Source of the DNA: Clostridiales bacterium
GTDB taxonomy: Bacteria; Bacillota; Clostridia; Christensenellales; CAG-314
Direction: 5' to 3'
DNA length: 64,000 bases
Assembly (NCBI GenBank): GCA_022508375.1
Contig: JAFLVJ010000006.1
Coordinates: forward strand, 1 to 64,000
Shown here: positions 44,742-53,176 of the stretch, piece by piece
Layout: the number at the start of each line of letters is the position of its first letter
Position numbering within the stretch: the first letter of the stretch is position 1
Position numbers and translations under genes: made by a program
Notes under the pieces: generated by a model
What the model was told of the DNA's origin: nothing
Seen by the model: the letters and a program-made list of their open reading frames with translations, nothing else
Databases searched by the model: none

Positions 44742-47414
44742 ATGAAGAAAAAAATTGCAATCATTGTGTTGGCAACAGTTTTAGCGCTAAGTGTAATCTT
44801 AGTTGTTGCCTGCAATAAAGTAAAAGGTGAATTTACCTTTTTCCCTTCATCGGCAAGTGGAGTAAAAACCGGTAACGCCGAGAAGGTTATGCCTACGGAA
44901 TTTGCCGAAACGGCAGACGAACCCAGCGTAATGATTCACTACTGGCGTAGCAAGGCCAACGACTACAAGAGTTGGGGATTCTGGCTGTGGGCAGATGGCA
45001 AGGAGGGAGAAGTATATCCCATTCAGTACCAAGACGAATACGGCAGCGTAACAATTGTCAAGCTTTCCACACTGGGCGTGACGGAAACGGGCAAGATCGG
45101 TATTATCGCTCGCGAGCAGGACGCTTGGAACAAGGACACCGAAGCGGACAGATTTATTAACCTTCCCGAGTACGCGAAAGACGCCAATAACTACTATCAC
45201 GTGTACCTGTATCAAGGTGATAAAAACCTGTACAAGGATATTGATGAACTGACTCACGGTTTGAGCGCAACGTTTAGCGACGAAACGAGAATCACCATCA
45301 AATCCAAGGCGGCAGTAAGCCACGTCGAACTGCTCGAAGGCGACACTGTTATAGGTACAGGCGATACTGAAGGTTCCAGCACAATCACATTTGACTTTGC
45401 ATCAGGACAAAAACCCGACATTACCAAAGCTTATACGGTAAAAGCTGTGTTTAAAGCAGATAACTACAGCGCAGAATGCAATGTAGAAATTACTTCTTTG
45501 TACGATACGGAAATGTTTAACGAATTTTACTACGACGGAGAGCTTGGCGCAATCTACTCGGCTAAGCAAACTGAATTTAAAGTGTGGTCTCCTGTTTCCA
45601 GCAAGATAGTGCTGAACGTCTATGAAAAGGGCGACGGTGAAGAAACTCCCAAAACATACGAAATGAAACTGGGCAAAAAACAGGAAAAGGGTGTTTTCTC
45701 CGTTACAGTTAAGGGTGATTTAGCAGGAAAGTACTACACCTATACCGTATATAACTATCAACATCCCACCGGCGCAGAAATCGTTGACCCCTACGCTAAG
45801 AGCGCAGGATTAAACGGTGCAAGAGGACAAATCGTCAACTTCGCCGATACTAATCCCGACGGATGGGACCGCGTAAAAGCTTACGCTTACGACGCTAACG
45901 AACTTGTCGTATGGGAAACTCACGTTGCCGATGTAACTTCGTCCGAAACATGGACGGGAACGGAAGCCAACCGCAAAAAGTTCCTCGGTATGATCGAATC
46001 CGGCACAACCTATAATGGAGTCAAGACGGGTTATGACCACATCGTAGAACTGGGCGTAAACGCAGTGCAATTGGTTCCCATCTTCGACCAAGCCAACAAC
46101 GAAGCTAACGTTTCCTTCAACTGGGGTTACAACCCGTTGAACTACAACGTACTTGAAGGCGCATATTCGTCTAACGCTTCCGACGGTTACGTTCGTATTA
46201 AGGAATTTAAGCAACTTGTTCAAAAGTTTAACGACGCAGGCATCAATATCATCATGGACGTAGTTTATAACCACGTCAACGCTGCAATCGGATCCAACTT
46301 CGACGTTCTTATGCCCGGTTACTACTACCGTTACGACGGTTCCGGCGACATGTCAAACGGTTCAGGTTGCGGTAACGAAACGGCAAGCGATCACTACATG
46401 TTCCGTAAGTTCATGATTGACTCGGTATGCTTCTGGGCGAAAGAGTACAAACTCGGCGGTTTCCGTTTCGACTTGATGGGATTGCACGATATCGAAACTA
46501 TGGATATGCTTACAGCCGCTCTCAAGAAGATTAACCCTGCAATCGTCGTTTACGGTGAGCCTTGGACGGGTGGCACAACCACGTTGAAATCCGAATTGCA
46601 AGCTAAGCAAGCCAACGCTAATAAATTCGTAGGTTACGGACAATTTAACGATCAAATGCGCGACGCGCTCATTAAGGGCGGTTTGAGCGGCGCTTCCGAA
46701 AAAGGTTGGGCAACAGGCGGCACATCAACAGCCAACCTTGTAAACGGTCTCATGGGCTACACAGGCGGTACAATCAAGGATCTGTACAAGACCGTTAACT
46801 ATGTAACCTGTCACGATAACTACACGTTGCATGACCGTATTATTGCTACGGGACAATTCGGCACGGCAGCAGACGTCTTCAGCGGAGCTATTGAGTTGAC
46901 CGAAGAGCAGCAAGCAACTATTAAAAAGATGGCAATGCTGGCTAACTCGGTTGTGTTCAGCTCCAACGGCGTAAACTTCATGCTTGCAGGCGAGGAGTTC
47001 CTTCGCAGTAAGGCAGCAGGCGGTGCAGTGGGTGAACAAGTTCACAACTCCTACAACGCAAGCTACAAGGTAAACGAACTGGATTATGCGTTGAAGGTTG
47101 ACAATTACGATATGTTTGTAAACTATCAAAAACTCATCGCTTTCAAGAAGATGTTTGTCAAGGATTTCGGCTTGAACAGCAATGAAGCGGTTACAAGCAA
47201 ATACAGCGCTAAATTAGTCAACAACATGATTGAAATTACAATTTCAGCAGAGAACGGCAAGACGTGGAAGATAGTTCACGCTAACGGCTCGGTAGCGCAA
47301 GATGCTACAGCTGACTTTGCAGGATACACGCTTTACCTCAACACGGTTGGCGGCGTAACGCTCAGCGCAAATACAAGCATACAAGCTTACCAAACAATTA
47401 TTGCAAGTAAATAA
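44742..47414 (+). CDS. pulA: Type I pullulanase lipoprotein
   Basis: Starting at 44,742 (GGAGGT upstream) the product has 890 residues and lipobox VVAC. A CBM41-type starch-binding domain is seen at about 65-150 (IHYWRSKANDYKSWGFWLW). A CBM48/N-terminal pullulanase domain starts near 275 (YSAKQTEFKVWSPVSSKIVL). The GH13 catalytic domain has the pullulanase motif FNWGYNPLNYN (usual form YNWGYDP), VVYNHVN, GFRFDLMG (Asp577), YGEPWTGG (Glu606) and CHDNYTLHD (Asp692). It hydrolyses alpha-1,6 branches of pullulan or starch at the cell surface. With the amylase and the transporter it completes a starch pathway. Confidence 0.95.
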   Translation: MKKKIAIIVLATVLALSVILVVACNKVKGEFTFFPSSASGVKTGNAEKVMPTEFAETADEPSVMIHYWRSKANDYKSWGFWLWADGKEGEVYPIQYQDEYGSVTIVKLSTLGVTETGKIGIIAREQDAWNKDTEADRFINLPEYAKDANNYYHVYLYQGDKNLYKDIDELTHGLSATFSDETRITIKSKAAVSHVELLEGDTVIGTGDTEGSSTITFDFASGQKPDITKAYTVKAVFKADNYSAECNVEITSLYDTEMFNEFYYDGELGAIYSAKQTEFKVWSPVSSKIVLNVYEKGDGEETPKTYEMKLGKKQEKGVFSVTVKGDLAGKYYTYTVYNYQHPTGAEIVDPYAKSAGLNGARGQIVNFADTNPDGWDRVKAYAYDANELVVWETHVADVTSSETWTGTEANRKKFLGMIESGTTYNGVKTGYDHIVELGVNAVQLVPIFDQANNEANVSFNWGYNPLNYNVLEGAYSSNASDGYVRIKEFKQLVQKFNDAGINIIMDVVYNHVNAAIGSNFDVLMPGYYYRYDGSGDMSNGSGCGNETASDHYMFRKFMIDSVCFWAKEYKLGGFRFDLMGLHDIETMDMLTAALKKINPAIVVYGEPWTGGTTTLKSELQAKQANANKFVGYGQFNDQMRDALIKGGLSGASEKGWATGGTSTANLVNGLMGYTGGTIKDLYKTVNYVTCHDNYTLHDRIIATGQFGTAADVFSGAIELTEEQQATIKKMAMLANSVVFSSNGVNFMLAGEEFLRSKAAGGAVGEQVHNSYNASYKVNELDYALKVDNYDMFVNYQKLIAFKKMFVKDFGLNSNEAVTSKYSAKLVNNMIEITISAENGKTWKIVHANGSVAQDATADFAGYTLYLNTVGGVTLSANTSIQAYQTIIASK

Positions 47415-47456
47415 TTGTAAAGCAACACAGTAAGGCAGCTAAAAGCTTTTACTAAA

Positions 47457-47496
47457 CAAAAACAGGAAGAACCTTTGGTTTCTTCCTGTTTTTTTG
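47457..47496 (+). terminator. Intrinsic terminator after the pullulanase gene
   Basis: AACAGGAAGAACC pairs with GGTTTCTTCCTGTT, then a T run. The A run on its left makes it usable from both sides, including for comF on the minus strand. Confidence 0.88.
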
Positions 47497-47594
47497 TAAT
47501 GCAATAACAATATAAGTATATTTGTCAATATGCGAATAGTTTTCGTTGGCTATAATCGATAATAAGTACTTTAGTCGGATTTCTATTGTGTATT

Positions 47595-48341
47595 TTATTC
47601 GTATTGAAAGTGTTCCTTGCGCGACGCAACGGTCAGTCCATATACGGCTGTTGCTCCTGCACGTTTCAGCACCTTGGCGCATTCGTTGAGCGTTGCGCCC
47701 GTTGTTTTTACGTCGTCAATTACCAGTACGCGTTTACCTTTGACATCCGCATTGATTTTGTATGCTCCGATAAGGTTTGTTTTGCGTTGGGCTTTATCCA
47801 ATTGCTCTTGCGCCTCCGTTTCCTTGTGCTTGACGATGGCTTCAACTAACAATTCATCTTTGTTTTGTAAGTTGCAAAAGTACTTTGCCAATAGTTGCGC
47901 TTGATTGTATCTGCGCTTGCGTAACGACTTGCGACTCATGGGTGCGAAGGTTACAATGTCGTAATCTAAGTTGGCATTTCGCGCCATAAATACAAGATAC
48001 GGAGCAAAAGCTTTGGCGTGAGTTCCAAGATTGTTGAATTTCATTGCCAGGATCGCTTTTTGTACAGCGCCTTCGTAACTGAATACCGAATATGCCTTGT
48101 CGAAGTATATCTTGTCAAAGGCACAATTCTCGCAGTAGTCCTCCTCGCCGTCAATGCCTACGCCACAACGCTTGCAGGTTTTGCCGTTATTATAGATGAC
48201 GTCTTTGGAACAATCCGCGCAAAAGCTCGTTGCGTCGAAAACGTCCTTACCGCACACAACGCAACGACACGTAGGCGCAAACATCTCAGTCAGTGCGTGC
48301 GATATGCTACGTGTAAATTTGTTTATAGAACGTGGTTTCAT
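47595..48341 (-). CDS. comF: ComF-family phosphoribosyltransferase-like protein
   Basis: The 248-residue protein has the N-terminal zinc ribbons (CRCVVCGKD, CADC, CKRCG, CENC) and the C-terminal PRT fold with the PRPP-loop motif VLVIDDVKTTGAT. In naturally competent Bacillota ComF supports uptake of single-stranded DNA; in others its role is unclear. APMSRKSLRKRRYNQAQLLA is the usual family motif. The start is one base after the stop of the upstream XRE gene, so the pair is co-transcribed on the minus strand. Confidence 0.93.
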   Translation of the reverse strand: MKPRSINKFTRSISHALTEMFAPTCRCVVCGKDVFDATSFCADCSKDVIYNNGKTCKRCGVGIDGEEDYCENCAFDKIYFDKAYSVFSYEGAVQKAILAMKFNNLGTHAKAFAPYLVFMARNANLDYDIVTFAPMSRKSLRKRRYNQAQLLAKYFCNLQNKDELLVEAIVKHKETEAQEQLDKAQRKTNLIGAYKINADVKGKRVLVIDDVKTTGATLNECAKVLKRAGATAVYGLTVASRKEHFQYE

Positions 48342-48342
48342 C

Positions 48343-48543
48343 TTAATAGTCGGTATTACCCAGTAGATAGTCGCAACTTACTCCAAAAAATCTGGCAATT
48401 TGTACTAACATTGCGAAACTTGTTTCATGTCCATTATTTTCCCACTTCACTAAAGTGGTACGGTCAACTTTTAAAATATCAGCTAATTGCTGCTGACTCA
48501 AACCTTTTTCAAGGCGCAATTCTTTTATTCTTTCTGCAAACAT
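48343..48543 (-). CDS. Small XRE-family DNA-binding protein
   Basis: The helix-turn-helix is plain: ERIKELRLEKGLSQQQLADI, then LKVDRTTLVKWENNGHE and FFGVSCDYLLGNT. I prefer the start at 48,543 (66 residues), where such domains usually begin. An in-frame Met at 48,579 would add 12 residues; neither has a good ribosome binding site. The protein is only a DNA-binding domain, so it probably represses its own promoter and comF. A palindrome lies just upstream. Confidence 0.85.
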   Translation of the reverse strand: MFAERIKELRLEKGLSQQQLADILKVDRTTLVKWENNGHETSFAMLVQIARFFGVSCDYLLGNTDY

Positions 48544-48555
48544 ACATTTATTATG

Positions 48556-48566
48556 AGACAAATTGT
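48556..48566. promoter_or_regulatory. Palindrome upstream of the XRE gene, candidate autoregulatory site
   Basis: GACAAATTGTC is a perfect inverted repeat (5-bp arms, 1-bp centre). A second imperfect pair, ACCAT/ATGGT, lies at about 48,575-48,595. Confidence 0.4.
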
Positions 48567-48665
48567 CACACATTACCATATGTGTGGGAAATGGTCACAT
48601 ACGATACGCGTATATAGTGGTAAATTCACGGTTGATATTATTTTATAATAAAATAGTGTAAACAC

Positions 48666-48694
48666 TTGAATTTAAACAATAAATATGTTACTAT
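48666..48694 (+). promoter_or_regulatory. Promoter of the manganese riboswitch transcript
   Basis: TTGAAT (48,666-48,671), 17 bp, then TACTAT (48,689-48,694). Transcription would start near 48,701, at the 5' edge of the riboswitch. Confidence 0.65.
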
Positions 48695-48700
48695 TGTTAT

Positions 48701-48836
48701 ACTCGTAAGGGAGTAGTTCGCTAGTTAATAGTTGTCGCGCCTACATTATGGAGTATCCAGGTTCGACATTGAAGAACGAGACTTATGCTGACTCAAGCCA
48801 CTTGTGGCTATCGTTAGTGTAGTCTCGCTTTTTTTA
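48701..48836 (+). promoter_or_regulatory. yybP-ykoY-type manganese riboswitch with terminator
   Basis: The leader begins with the family motif GTAAGGGAGTAG (about 48,705-48,716) and later has ATGCTGACTCAAGCC (about 48,785-48,799), the two conserved internal-loop strands of yybP-ykoY RNAs. It ends in a terminator in which CGAGACT (48,777-48,783) pairs with AGTCTCG (48,821-48,827), followed by seven T. Both downstream genes belong to families that this riboswitch commonly controls, namely MntP and cation exchangers. In known members Mn2+ binding prevents termination and so turns on efflux. Confidence 0.85.
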
Positions 48837-48870
48837 ACTGCCAAGCAACTTCTTTATCGTGGAGGTACAA

Positions 48871-49923
48871 ATGGTAGATTTACTCAACAAATGGATAAGC
48901 AACTGGCACGTCGGGTTGCAAATAGCAATGTTCGTCGTTGGACTTGCCTTGGGCGTTTTTTGTTTGGTCAAGTTTTGCGACATGTTTGTGGATTCGTCCA
49001 GCGCCATTGCCAAGAAACTCAAGATTTCACCACTCATTATAGGCTTGACGATAGTGGCAATGGGTACGTCTTTACCCGAACTGGCGGTGTCGGTATCCGA
49101 CTCGATATCCAATATAGGCGGAGGTAACTCTAACGTTGCAATCGGTAACGTCGTAGGTTCCAATATATGCAATATTTTGTTGGTGTTGGGATTCTCGTTG
49201 GTGTTTACGCCAATTGTGGTAAAAAAGAGCGTTTGCAAGCGTGAAATGCCTATTTTGCTGGGTGTAACGGCCATTACTGCAATATTTGTGTGCTTGTTCG
49301 GACTTGGCTCGGTTACGGGTAACTTCGCCATCACACGTTGGGAAGGCATCATTCTCGTTGTGTTGATATTTGTCTATATCGGCTATTTGGTGTTTATGGC
49401 AAAGCGTCACCCCGAGGAGCTTGACGAGGCCGATGACGTAAAGGACATGCCGTGGTGGAAAGCAATCTTGTTTGTATTGTTGGGAGCTGCGGGCATAATC
49501 CTTGGCGGACAGTTTGTCGTTTTCGGTGCTAAGGGCTTGGCGTTGCAAGGTGCAGACGCCTTGAATGTGGACCATGATTTGGCGGAGTCACTTGTCGGCT
49601 TGACAATAGTGGCAGTGGGTACTTCGTTACCCGAACTTGTAACAAGCACAATCGCGGCGAAAAAGGGACAAAACGAACTTGCGCTCGGTAATGTTATAGG
49701 AAGCAACATTTTCAATTCGTTGTTTGTGTTGGGTATTTCTTCAACAGTCAACCCGCTAACCACGGGTAGTCAGGTGCTTGTTGACGTTTTTGTGATGTTG
49801 GGTGTCACAGCAATGCTGTTTGTGTTCAGTCTCAGTGGCAAATTGCGTAAAGCGCACGGTTGGGTGCTGCTTGGATGCTATTTGGTGTATTTGACTTATC
49901 TTATCGTACGTACACTAATATAA
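48871..49923 (+). CDS. Calcium/sodium antiporter, CaCA family (YrbG-like)
   Basis: The start at 48,871 follows GGAGG by 5 bp and gives 350 residues. The two inverted halves each carry the alpha-repeat signature, GLTIVAMGTSLPELAVS (with GNVVGSNICNILLVLG) and GLTIVAVGTSLPELVTS (with GNVIGSNIFNSLFVLG). About ten hydrophobic helices are visible. Members exchange Ca2+ for Na+ or H+. Control by a manganese riboswitch suggests that this one may help remove Mn2+ or respond to linked metal stress. It forms an operon with mntP, 19 bp downstream. Confidence 0.92.
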   Translation: MVDLLNKWISNWHVGLQIAMFVVGLALGVFCLVKFCDMFVDSSSAIAKKLKISPLIIGLTIVAMGTSLPELAVSVSDSISNIGGGNSNVAIGNVVGSNICNILLVLGFSLVFTPIVVKKSVCKREMPILLGVTAITAIFVCLFGLGSVTGNFAITRWEGIILVVLIFVYIGYLVFMAKRHPEELDEADDVKDMPWWKAILFVLLGAAGIILGGQFVVFGAKGLALQGADALNVDHDLAESLVGLTIVAVGTSLPELVTSTIAAKKGQNELALGNVIGSNIFNSLFVLGISSTVNPLTTGSQVLVDVFVMLGVTAMLFVFSLSGKLRKAHGWVLLGCYLVYLTYLIVRTLI

Positions 49924-49942
49924 TGTAAGTGGAGTTACTGGC

Positions 49943-50581
49943 ATGTGGGAACTGGTTGTTGTCAGTCTTGGCTTGGGCGTCGGTTTGGCGATGGATGCTT
50001 GCGCCGTATCTATGACTAACGGAATGAACGAACCGCAAATGAAATTAGGCAAAGCAACGCTTATTGCCTTTATGTATGCGTTTTTTCAGGCGTTGATGCC
50101 CATGATTGGTTGGGTGTGCGTCAGTCTGGTTGCAACCAACTTTGCTCGGTTTGCCAAGTGGGTACCGTATATAGCGTTGGTGTTGTTGGCTATTATTGGC
50201 GGCAAGATGCTTTTCGACGGTATCAAGGAGGCTCACCAAGCGAAAAAATCCACAACGCAACCCGATGATACACAAAGCAACGGTACGGGTCGCAAATTGA
50301 CCTTCGGTTTGTTGATAGTGCAAGCAATAGCCACAAGTATCGACGCGCTTTCAACGGGTTTTTCGCTTGCCAAGATTGCCGGCGATAATGCAGCAACCGA
50401 CTGGTGGAAGGCACTGATATCCGCAGGATTGATTGCTATTGTAACATTTGCTATTTGTTTTGTGGCAGTGCGCTTGGGCAAGAAGTTCGGCAACAAGCTG
50501 GGCAACAAAGCGCAAATTCTCGGTGGTGTAATATTGATTGCAATTGGTCTCGAAATTTTCATCACAGGCGTGTTTTTCTAG
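49943..50581 (+). CDS. mntP: Manganese efflux pump MntP
   Basis: The 212-residue membrane protein has six predicted helices and the MntP family repeats GLAMDACAVSMTNG and IATSIDALSTGFSL, which carry the conserved Asp residues used for Mn2+ transport. A hydrophilic loop of about 25 residues (KKSTTQPDDTQSNGTGRK) joins the halves. GGAG precedes the start. Placement behind the yybP-ykoY-type riboswitch matches the known circuit in which excess Mn2+ induces its own export. Confidence 0.93.
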   Translation: MWELVVVSLGLGVGLAMDACAVSMTNGMNEPQMKLGKATLIAFMYAFFQALMPMIGWVCVSLVATNFARFAKWVPYIALVLLAIIGGKMLFDGIKEAHQAKKSTTQPDDTQSNGTGRKLTFGLLIVQAIATSIDALSTGFSLAKIAGDNAATDWWKALISAGLIAIVTFAICFVAVRLGKKFGNKLGNKAQILGGVILIAIGLEIFITGVFF

Positions 50582-50650
50582 TCTAATGTTTTAACCGCTT
50601 GTAAAATATTTGACAATAAATCCAAAGTAGTGTAACATAAAACAAGCGTA

Positions 50651-50806
50651 ATACGGAAGCGTATTTCGTCCGCATGGGCGAACGAAGGTTGCACTTTGTG
50701 CAAGCGAGCGTGGCGAGGGCATTGCCCGACCCCCAGCGGATTTCGAAGAAAACGCGTGAGTGGTCCTTATCCGAACGAAGTGAACGCCGACCACGGTTGA
50801 ATTATA
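50651..50806. other. Structured noncoding stretch before tRNA-Ser
   Basis: The 15-bp sequence AATACGGAAGCGTAT at 50,651-50,665 is repeated exactly at 50,849-50,863, where it spans the 5' end of the tRNA. The segment between is GC-richer and has several hairpins (TTGCACTTTGTGCAA, GGGCATTGCCC, GTGGTC with GACCAC). There is no gene. It may be a repeat element or a damaged tRNA-type remnant. Confidence 0.45.
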
Positions 50807-50853
50807 CAACTAAATAAGCGAGCAAAAACAACAAATAACAATAAAGTAAATAC

Positions 50854-50945
50854 GGAAGCGTATCGAAGTGGTCATAACGGCCCGCACTCGAAATGCGGTT
50901 ACCGCCTCAAGCGGTACGTGGGTTCGAATCCCACCGCTTCCGCCA
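50854..50945 (+). tRNA. tRNA-Ser (anticodon CGA)
   Basis: The acceptor stem GGAAGCG pairs with CGCTTCC, followed by G and an encoded CCA. The anticodon arm CCGCA-CTCGAAA-TGCGG gives anticodon CGA, the variable arm is long (ACCGCCTCAAGCGGT) as in serine tRNAs, and the T arm is GTGGG-TTCGAAT-CCCAC. Length is 92 nt with CCA. Confidence 0.95.
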
Positions 50946-50951
50946 GTAGCA

Positions 50952-50992
50952 AATAATACGAACCCATGGATAAGTGAGTTCGTATTATTTTT
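50952..50992 (+). terminator. Terminator of tRNA-Ser
   Basis: AATAATACGAAC pairs with GTTCGTATTATT, ending in a T run. A similar hairpin follows the tRNA-3'-like sequence at 60,143. Confidence 0.8.
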
Positions 50993-51157
50993 TGCAAGAG
51001 ATTGCTTTGGCGTGTGCGTCAGTATGAAAATCGAATCTCCGAAGCAGCAAGCAAAGGCAGACCGATTGAAACAACGTTTACGATTGAAGGTGTTTCCTAC
51101 AAAGCCTTGAAAGTGGGCGACAAAATCTATGTGCCAGATAAGACACAAATAGTTTAA
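50993..51157 (+). pseudogene. C-terminal reading-frame remnant next to the tRNA
   Basis: In one frame 54 codons end at a stop at 51,155-51,157 and give protein-like sequence, including RISEAASKGRPIETTFTIEG and KALKVGDKIYVPDKTQIV. No start with a ribosome binding site is visible and the frame runs back into the terminator. It looks like the end of a gene whose front was lost at the island junction. The family is not recognised. Confidence 0.35.
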
Positions 51158-51173
51158 TTTGACACTCAAAGTT

Positions 51174-51210
51174 AAAGCCGGGAATCCTTGTGGGTTCTCG
51201 GCTTCTATTG
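51174..51210. terminator. Terminator at the end of the restriction operon
   Basis: AAAGCCGGGAATCC pairs with GGGTTCTCGGCTT. The stop codon of the 51,205-52,287 gene lies within the right arm, so the hairpin can end that operon and the remnant from the other side. Confidence 0.6.
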
Positions 51211-52287
51211 TTGAATTTTAGGAAAAGGTTTTTTAATTACAAAATCATTCAGATAATTTGACAACGTCAATAATAGATCACTTAAAACTTGACTGACTTC
51301 GGCAATGGGTAGCTTAAATTGTGCCTCAAACGCCTCTACAACAGGATCACTTTCCCAACACATATCTTGATAATCATAATGGGCGCAGTATTTACGAAGC
51401 TTACTTGTGCAATATTTTCTATTTATATTTGATATAAATTTTTCAAATTCACAGTCAATTTCCAAATGAATATTATTTGCTCTACAATGATTTATTAAAT
51501 TTTTTGTTCCTACGATTCCGCAAAACAAAGTCAAATATTTTATCTTTAAGTCAAGCACTTTTTCAAGATTAAACTTGGTTAAAATTTCATTGTACGCATT
51601 CACAGAACAGAGAATATCCATAAAAGCCATCAAAACGGGAGGATTGTTCTGTATTCCAAAATTAACATAATTATAAGCCATATTTATGTCATAATAAACA
51701 GCTTCATCAAATGTAATTTTAGTAGTATTAGGTTCAATCTTTAGATGAGCAGCAGTAATCACATTTCCAATAAAACTAACCATCTGATAAATAAACGTTT
51801 GAATTTGAGGTTGTATGTCATCAACGTATGAGCCAATTTCGCAACCTAAAGAAAGGCTGCTTAAATGATAATTATCAACAGGCTTATCGTTTATACACGC
51901 TATATAATAGTTATTGAACCGCCCAGCTTGATTCGGCCGCAAATTCGGAAATTCTTTACGAAGAAATTTATTGTATTCACTTTTATTGAAGTCGTTTAAG
52001 CACCAATAAGTATTCTGTTGATCTAATTCTGCATACTGTTTCAAAAATATCGATCTTGCCTTTCCAACTTTAGTTTTAAGAGGTTTATTTTCGAAATTAT
52101 ATTTTGCCTTCTTATTATCAAAATATTCTTGTCCTGCATAAACAAAAACACACAAATATGGCACAACAGCGGCATAAATTGCAGCCCCTACATTATTGAA
52201 CAAGCAACTTGATAAACATTCCGCAATTGCTTTGTAATCAAATGCTATTTCTGCACACGAATAGTCTTGCAATTCTTCTCTTGTCAT
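51205..52287 (-). CDS. Unknown protein, last gene of the restriction operon
   Basis: The 360-residue protein has no signal peptide and I recognise no family. It has a hydrophobic stretch near 27-52 (NNVGAAIYAAVVPYLCVFVY) that might touch a membrane, a basic segment (FENKPLKTKVGKARSIFLKQ) and a long helical C-terminal half. Base composition is AT-rich with AT-ending codons, unlike the glycan genes. The start lies one base after the stop of the 23-residue microprotein gene, and there is no other promoter, so it is probably made with the restriction genes. An effector or accessory defence role is inference from the operon. Confidence 0.7.
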   Translation of the reverse strand: MTREELQDYSCAEIAFDYKAIAECLSSCLFNNVGAAIYAAVVPYLCVFVYAGQEYFDNKKAKYNFENKPLKTKVGKARSIFLKQYAELDQQNTYWCLNDFNKSEYNKFLRKEFPNLRPNQAGRFNNYYIACINDKPVDNYHLSSLSLGCEIGSYVDDIQPQIQTFIYQMVSFIGNVITAAHLKIEPNTTKITFDEAVYYDINMAYNYVNFGIQNNPPVLMAFMDILCSVNAYNEILTKFNLEKVLDLKIKYLTLFCGIVGTKNLINHCRANNIHLEIDCEFEKFISNINRKYCTSKLRKYCAHYDYQDMCWESDPVVEAFEAQFKLPIAEVSQVLSDLLLTLSNYLNDFVIKKPFPKIQQ

Positions 52288-52288
52288 A

Positions 52289-52360
52289 TTATTTGTTATT
52301 TTTCATAAGTTGGGCGAAAAAGCCTATTATTAACGCAATTATACATACAATTATCCACAT
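52289..52360 (-). CDS. 23-residue single-helix membrane microprotein
   Basis: Between two island genes an ATG at 52,360, 10 nt after GGAG, opens 23 codons ending at TAA (52,289-52,291), one base before the next start. The product reads MWIIVCIIALIIGFFAQL, then a short basic end. This is one hydrophobic helix with a positively charged C-terminus, like small membrane toxins or regulators of membrane proteins. Tight spacing on both sides (19 bp and 1 bp) supports a real, coupled gene. It is too short for routine gene finders. It could also serve only to couple translation. Confidence 0.6.
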   Translation of the reverse strand: MWIIVCIIALIIGFFAQLMKNNK

Positions 52361-52379
52361 AATGTTCAATCTCCAACAC

Positions 52380-53174
52380 TCACCAATGCAAGTTAGTTGC
52401 TATGTAGGGCAATACTGCAATTCCAACCTCGATAGTTTTATCAAATATATATTGCAAAACATTTTTTGCTTTTTCCCAAATAGACGTTTTATTTTTCTTC
52501 TTGCGTGCATCATCAAACTCGTTTAACATTTTCATTAAAGTTACAATTTCTTCATCTGATAAACCAGCATTTTGAACTTCCTCTATAACCTGATTAAGAG
52601 TTATTTCAACGCTTTGATTTTGACTTTGCGATTGATTTTGGGTAATGATAAACTGCGGAACAGCTTGTCTTGATGCTTCAATTTTAATTTCAGCTATAAC
52701 ATTTTCCAAAACAGCTATAACCTTATTCACTTCCTCGATATAATTCTCTGGATCAGCTTTTGCTGTTCTCAAAAGACCAAGAATAGTTCTAACGTCAGTT
52801 ACTACATTTGCGGGCAAATCTTTATTGAATGCAGAAAATACTTCATTTATTGCTTGACAAATAGCGGATTGATCGCTCGAGGTTTTTATTGCTTCCAGTT
52901 TAGCAATGTATTTTTCTATTAGTTTTATTTTATCGTAATATGCACCGTACATTTCTTGTTCCTTTTGGTCAAAGTAGTATTTGCCCTTTTGTTGTAAAAT
53001 TGCTGCGGCGTTGTTTAATCCACAACAATATAAAACATAACCTTGGGCAGCCAACGACTTAACAGCACTAATGGCGTCAGACAAAGGCACGTCATCAAAA
53101 TGGATAGGGACGCTTTGCTCTGTGTTTTGCGAAATAATGTGTCTTAATATTCTTTCTTCTAATGGGTTTAACAT
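52380..53174 (-). CDS. Unknown helical protein with Gln/Ser-rich linker and C-terminal hydrophobic helix
   Basis: The 264-residue protein starts 2 bp after the helicase gene. Residues 1-60 look like a winged-helix domain (LEERILRHIISQNTEQSVPI, then AVKSLAAQGYVLYC). A helical middle part is followed by a linker TQNQSQSQNQSVEITLNQV near 175-195. The C-terminal segment has IWEKAKNVLQYIFDKTIEVG and a hydrophobic end. A Gln/Ser linker followed by such an end is a layout I associate with abortive-infection type proteins, without a firm family match. It probably helps or regulates the restriction enzyme. Confidence 0.7.
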   Translation of the reverse strand: MLNPLEERILRHIISQNTEQSVPIHFDDVPLSDAISAVKSLAAQGYVLYCCGLNNAAAILQQKGKYYFDQKEQEMYGAYYDKIKLIEKYIAKLEAIKTSSDQSAICQAINEVFSAFNKDLPANVVTDVRTILGLLRTAKADPENYIEEVNKVIAVLENVIAEIKIEASRQAVPQFIITQNQSQSQNQSVEITLNQVIEEVQNAGLSDEEIVTLMKMLNEFDDARKKKNKTSIWEKAKNVLQYIFDKTIEVGIAVLPYIATNLHW

Positions 53175-53176
53175 TT

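Noticed and set aside
50810-51169. 119-residue minus-strand frame across tRNA-Ser
   Set aside because: It is antisense to the tRNA and reads GGSGGIRTHVP, a well-known false protein produced by tRNA genes.
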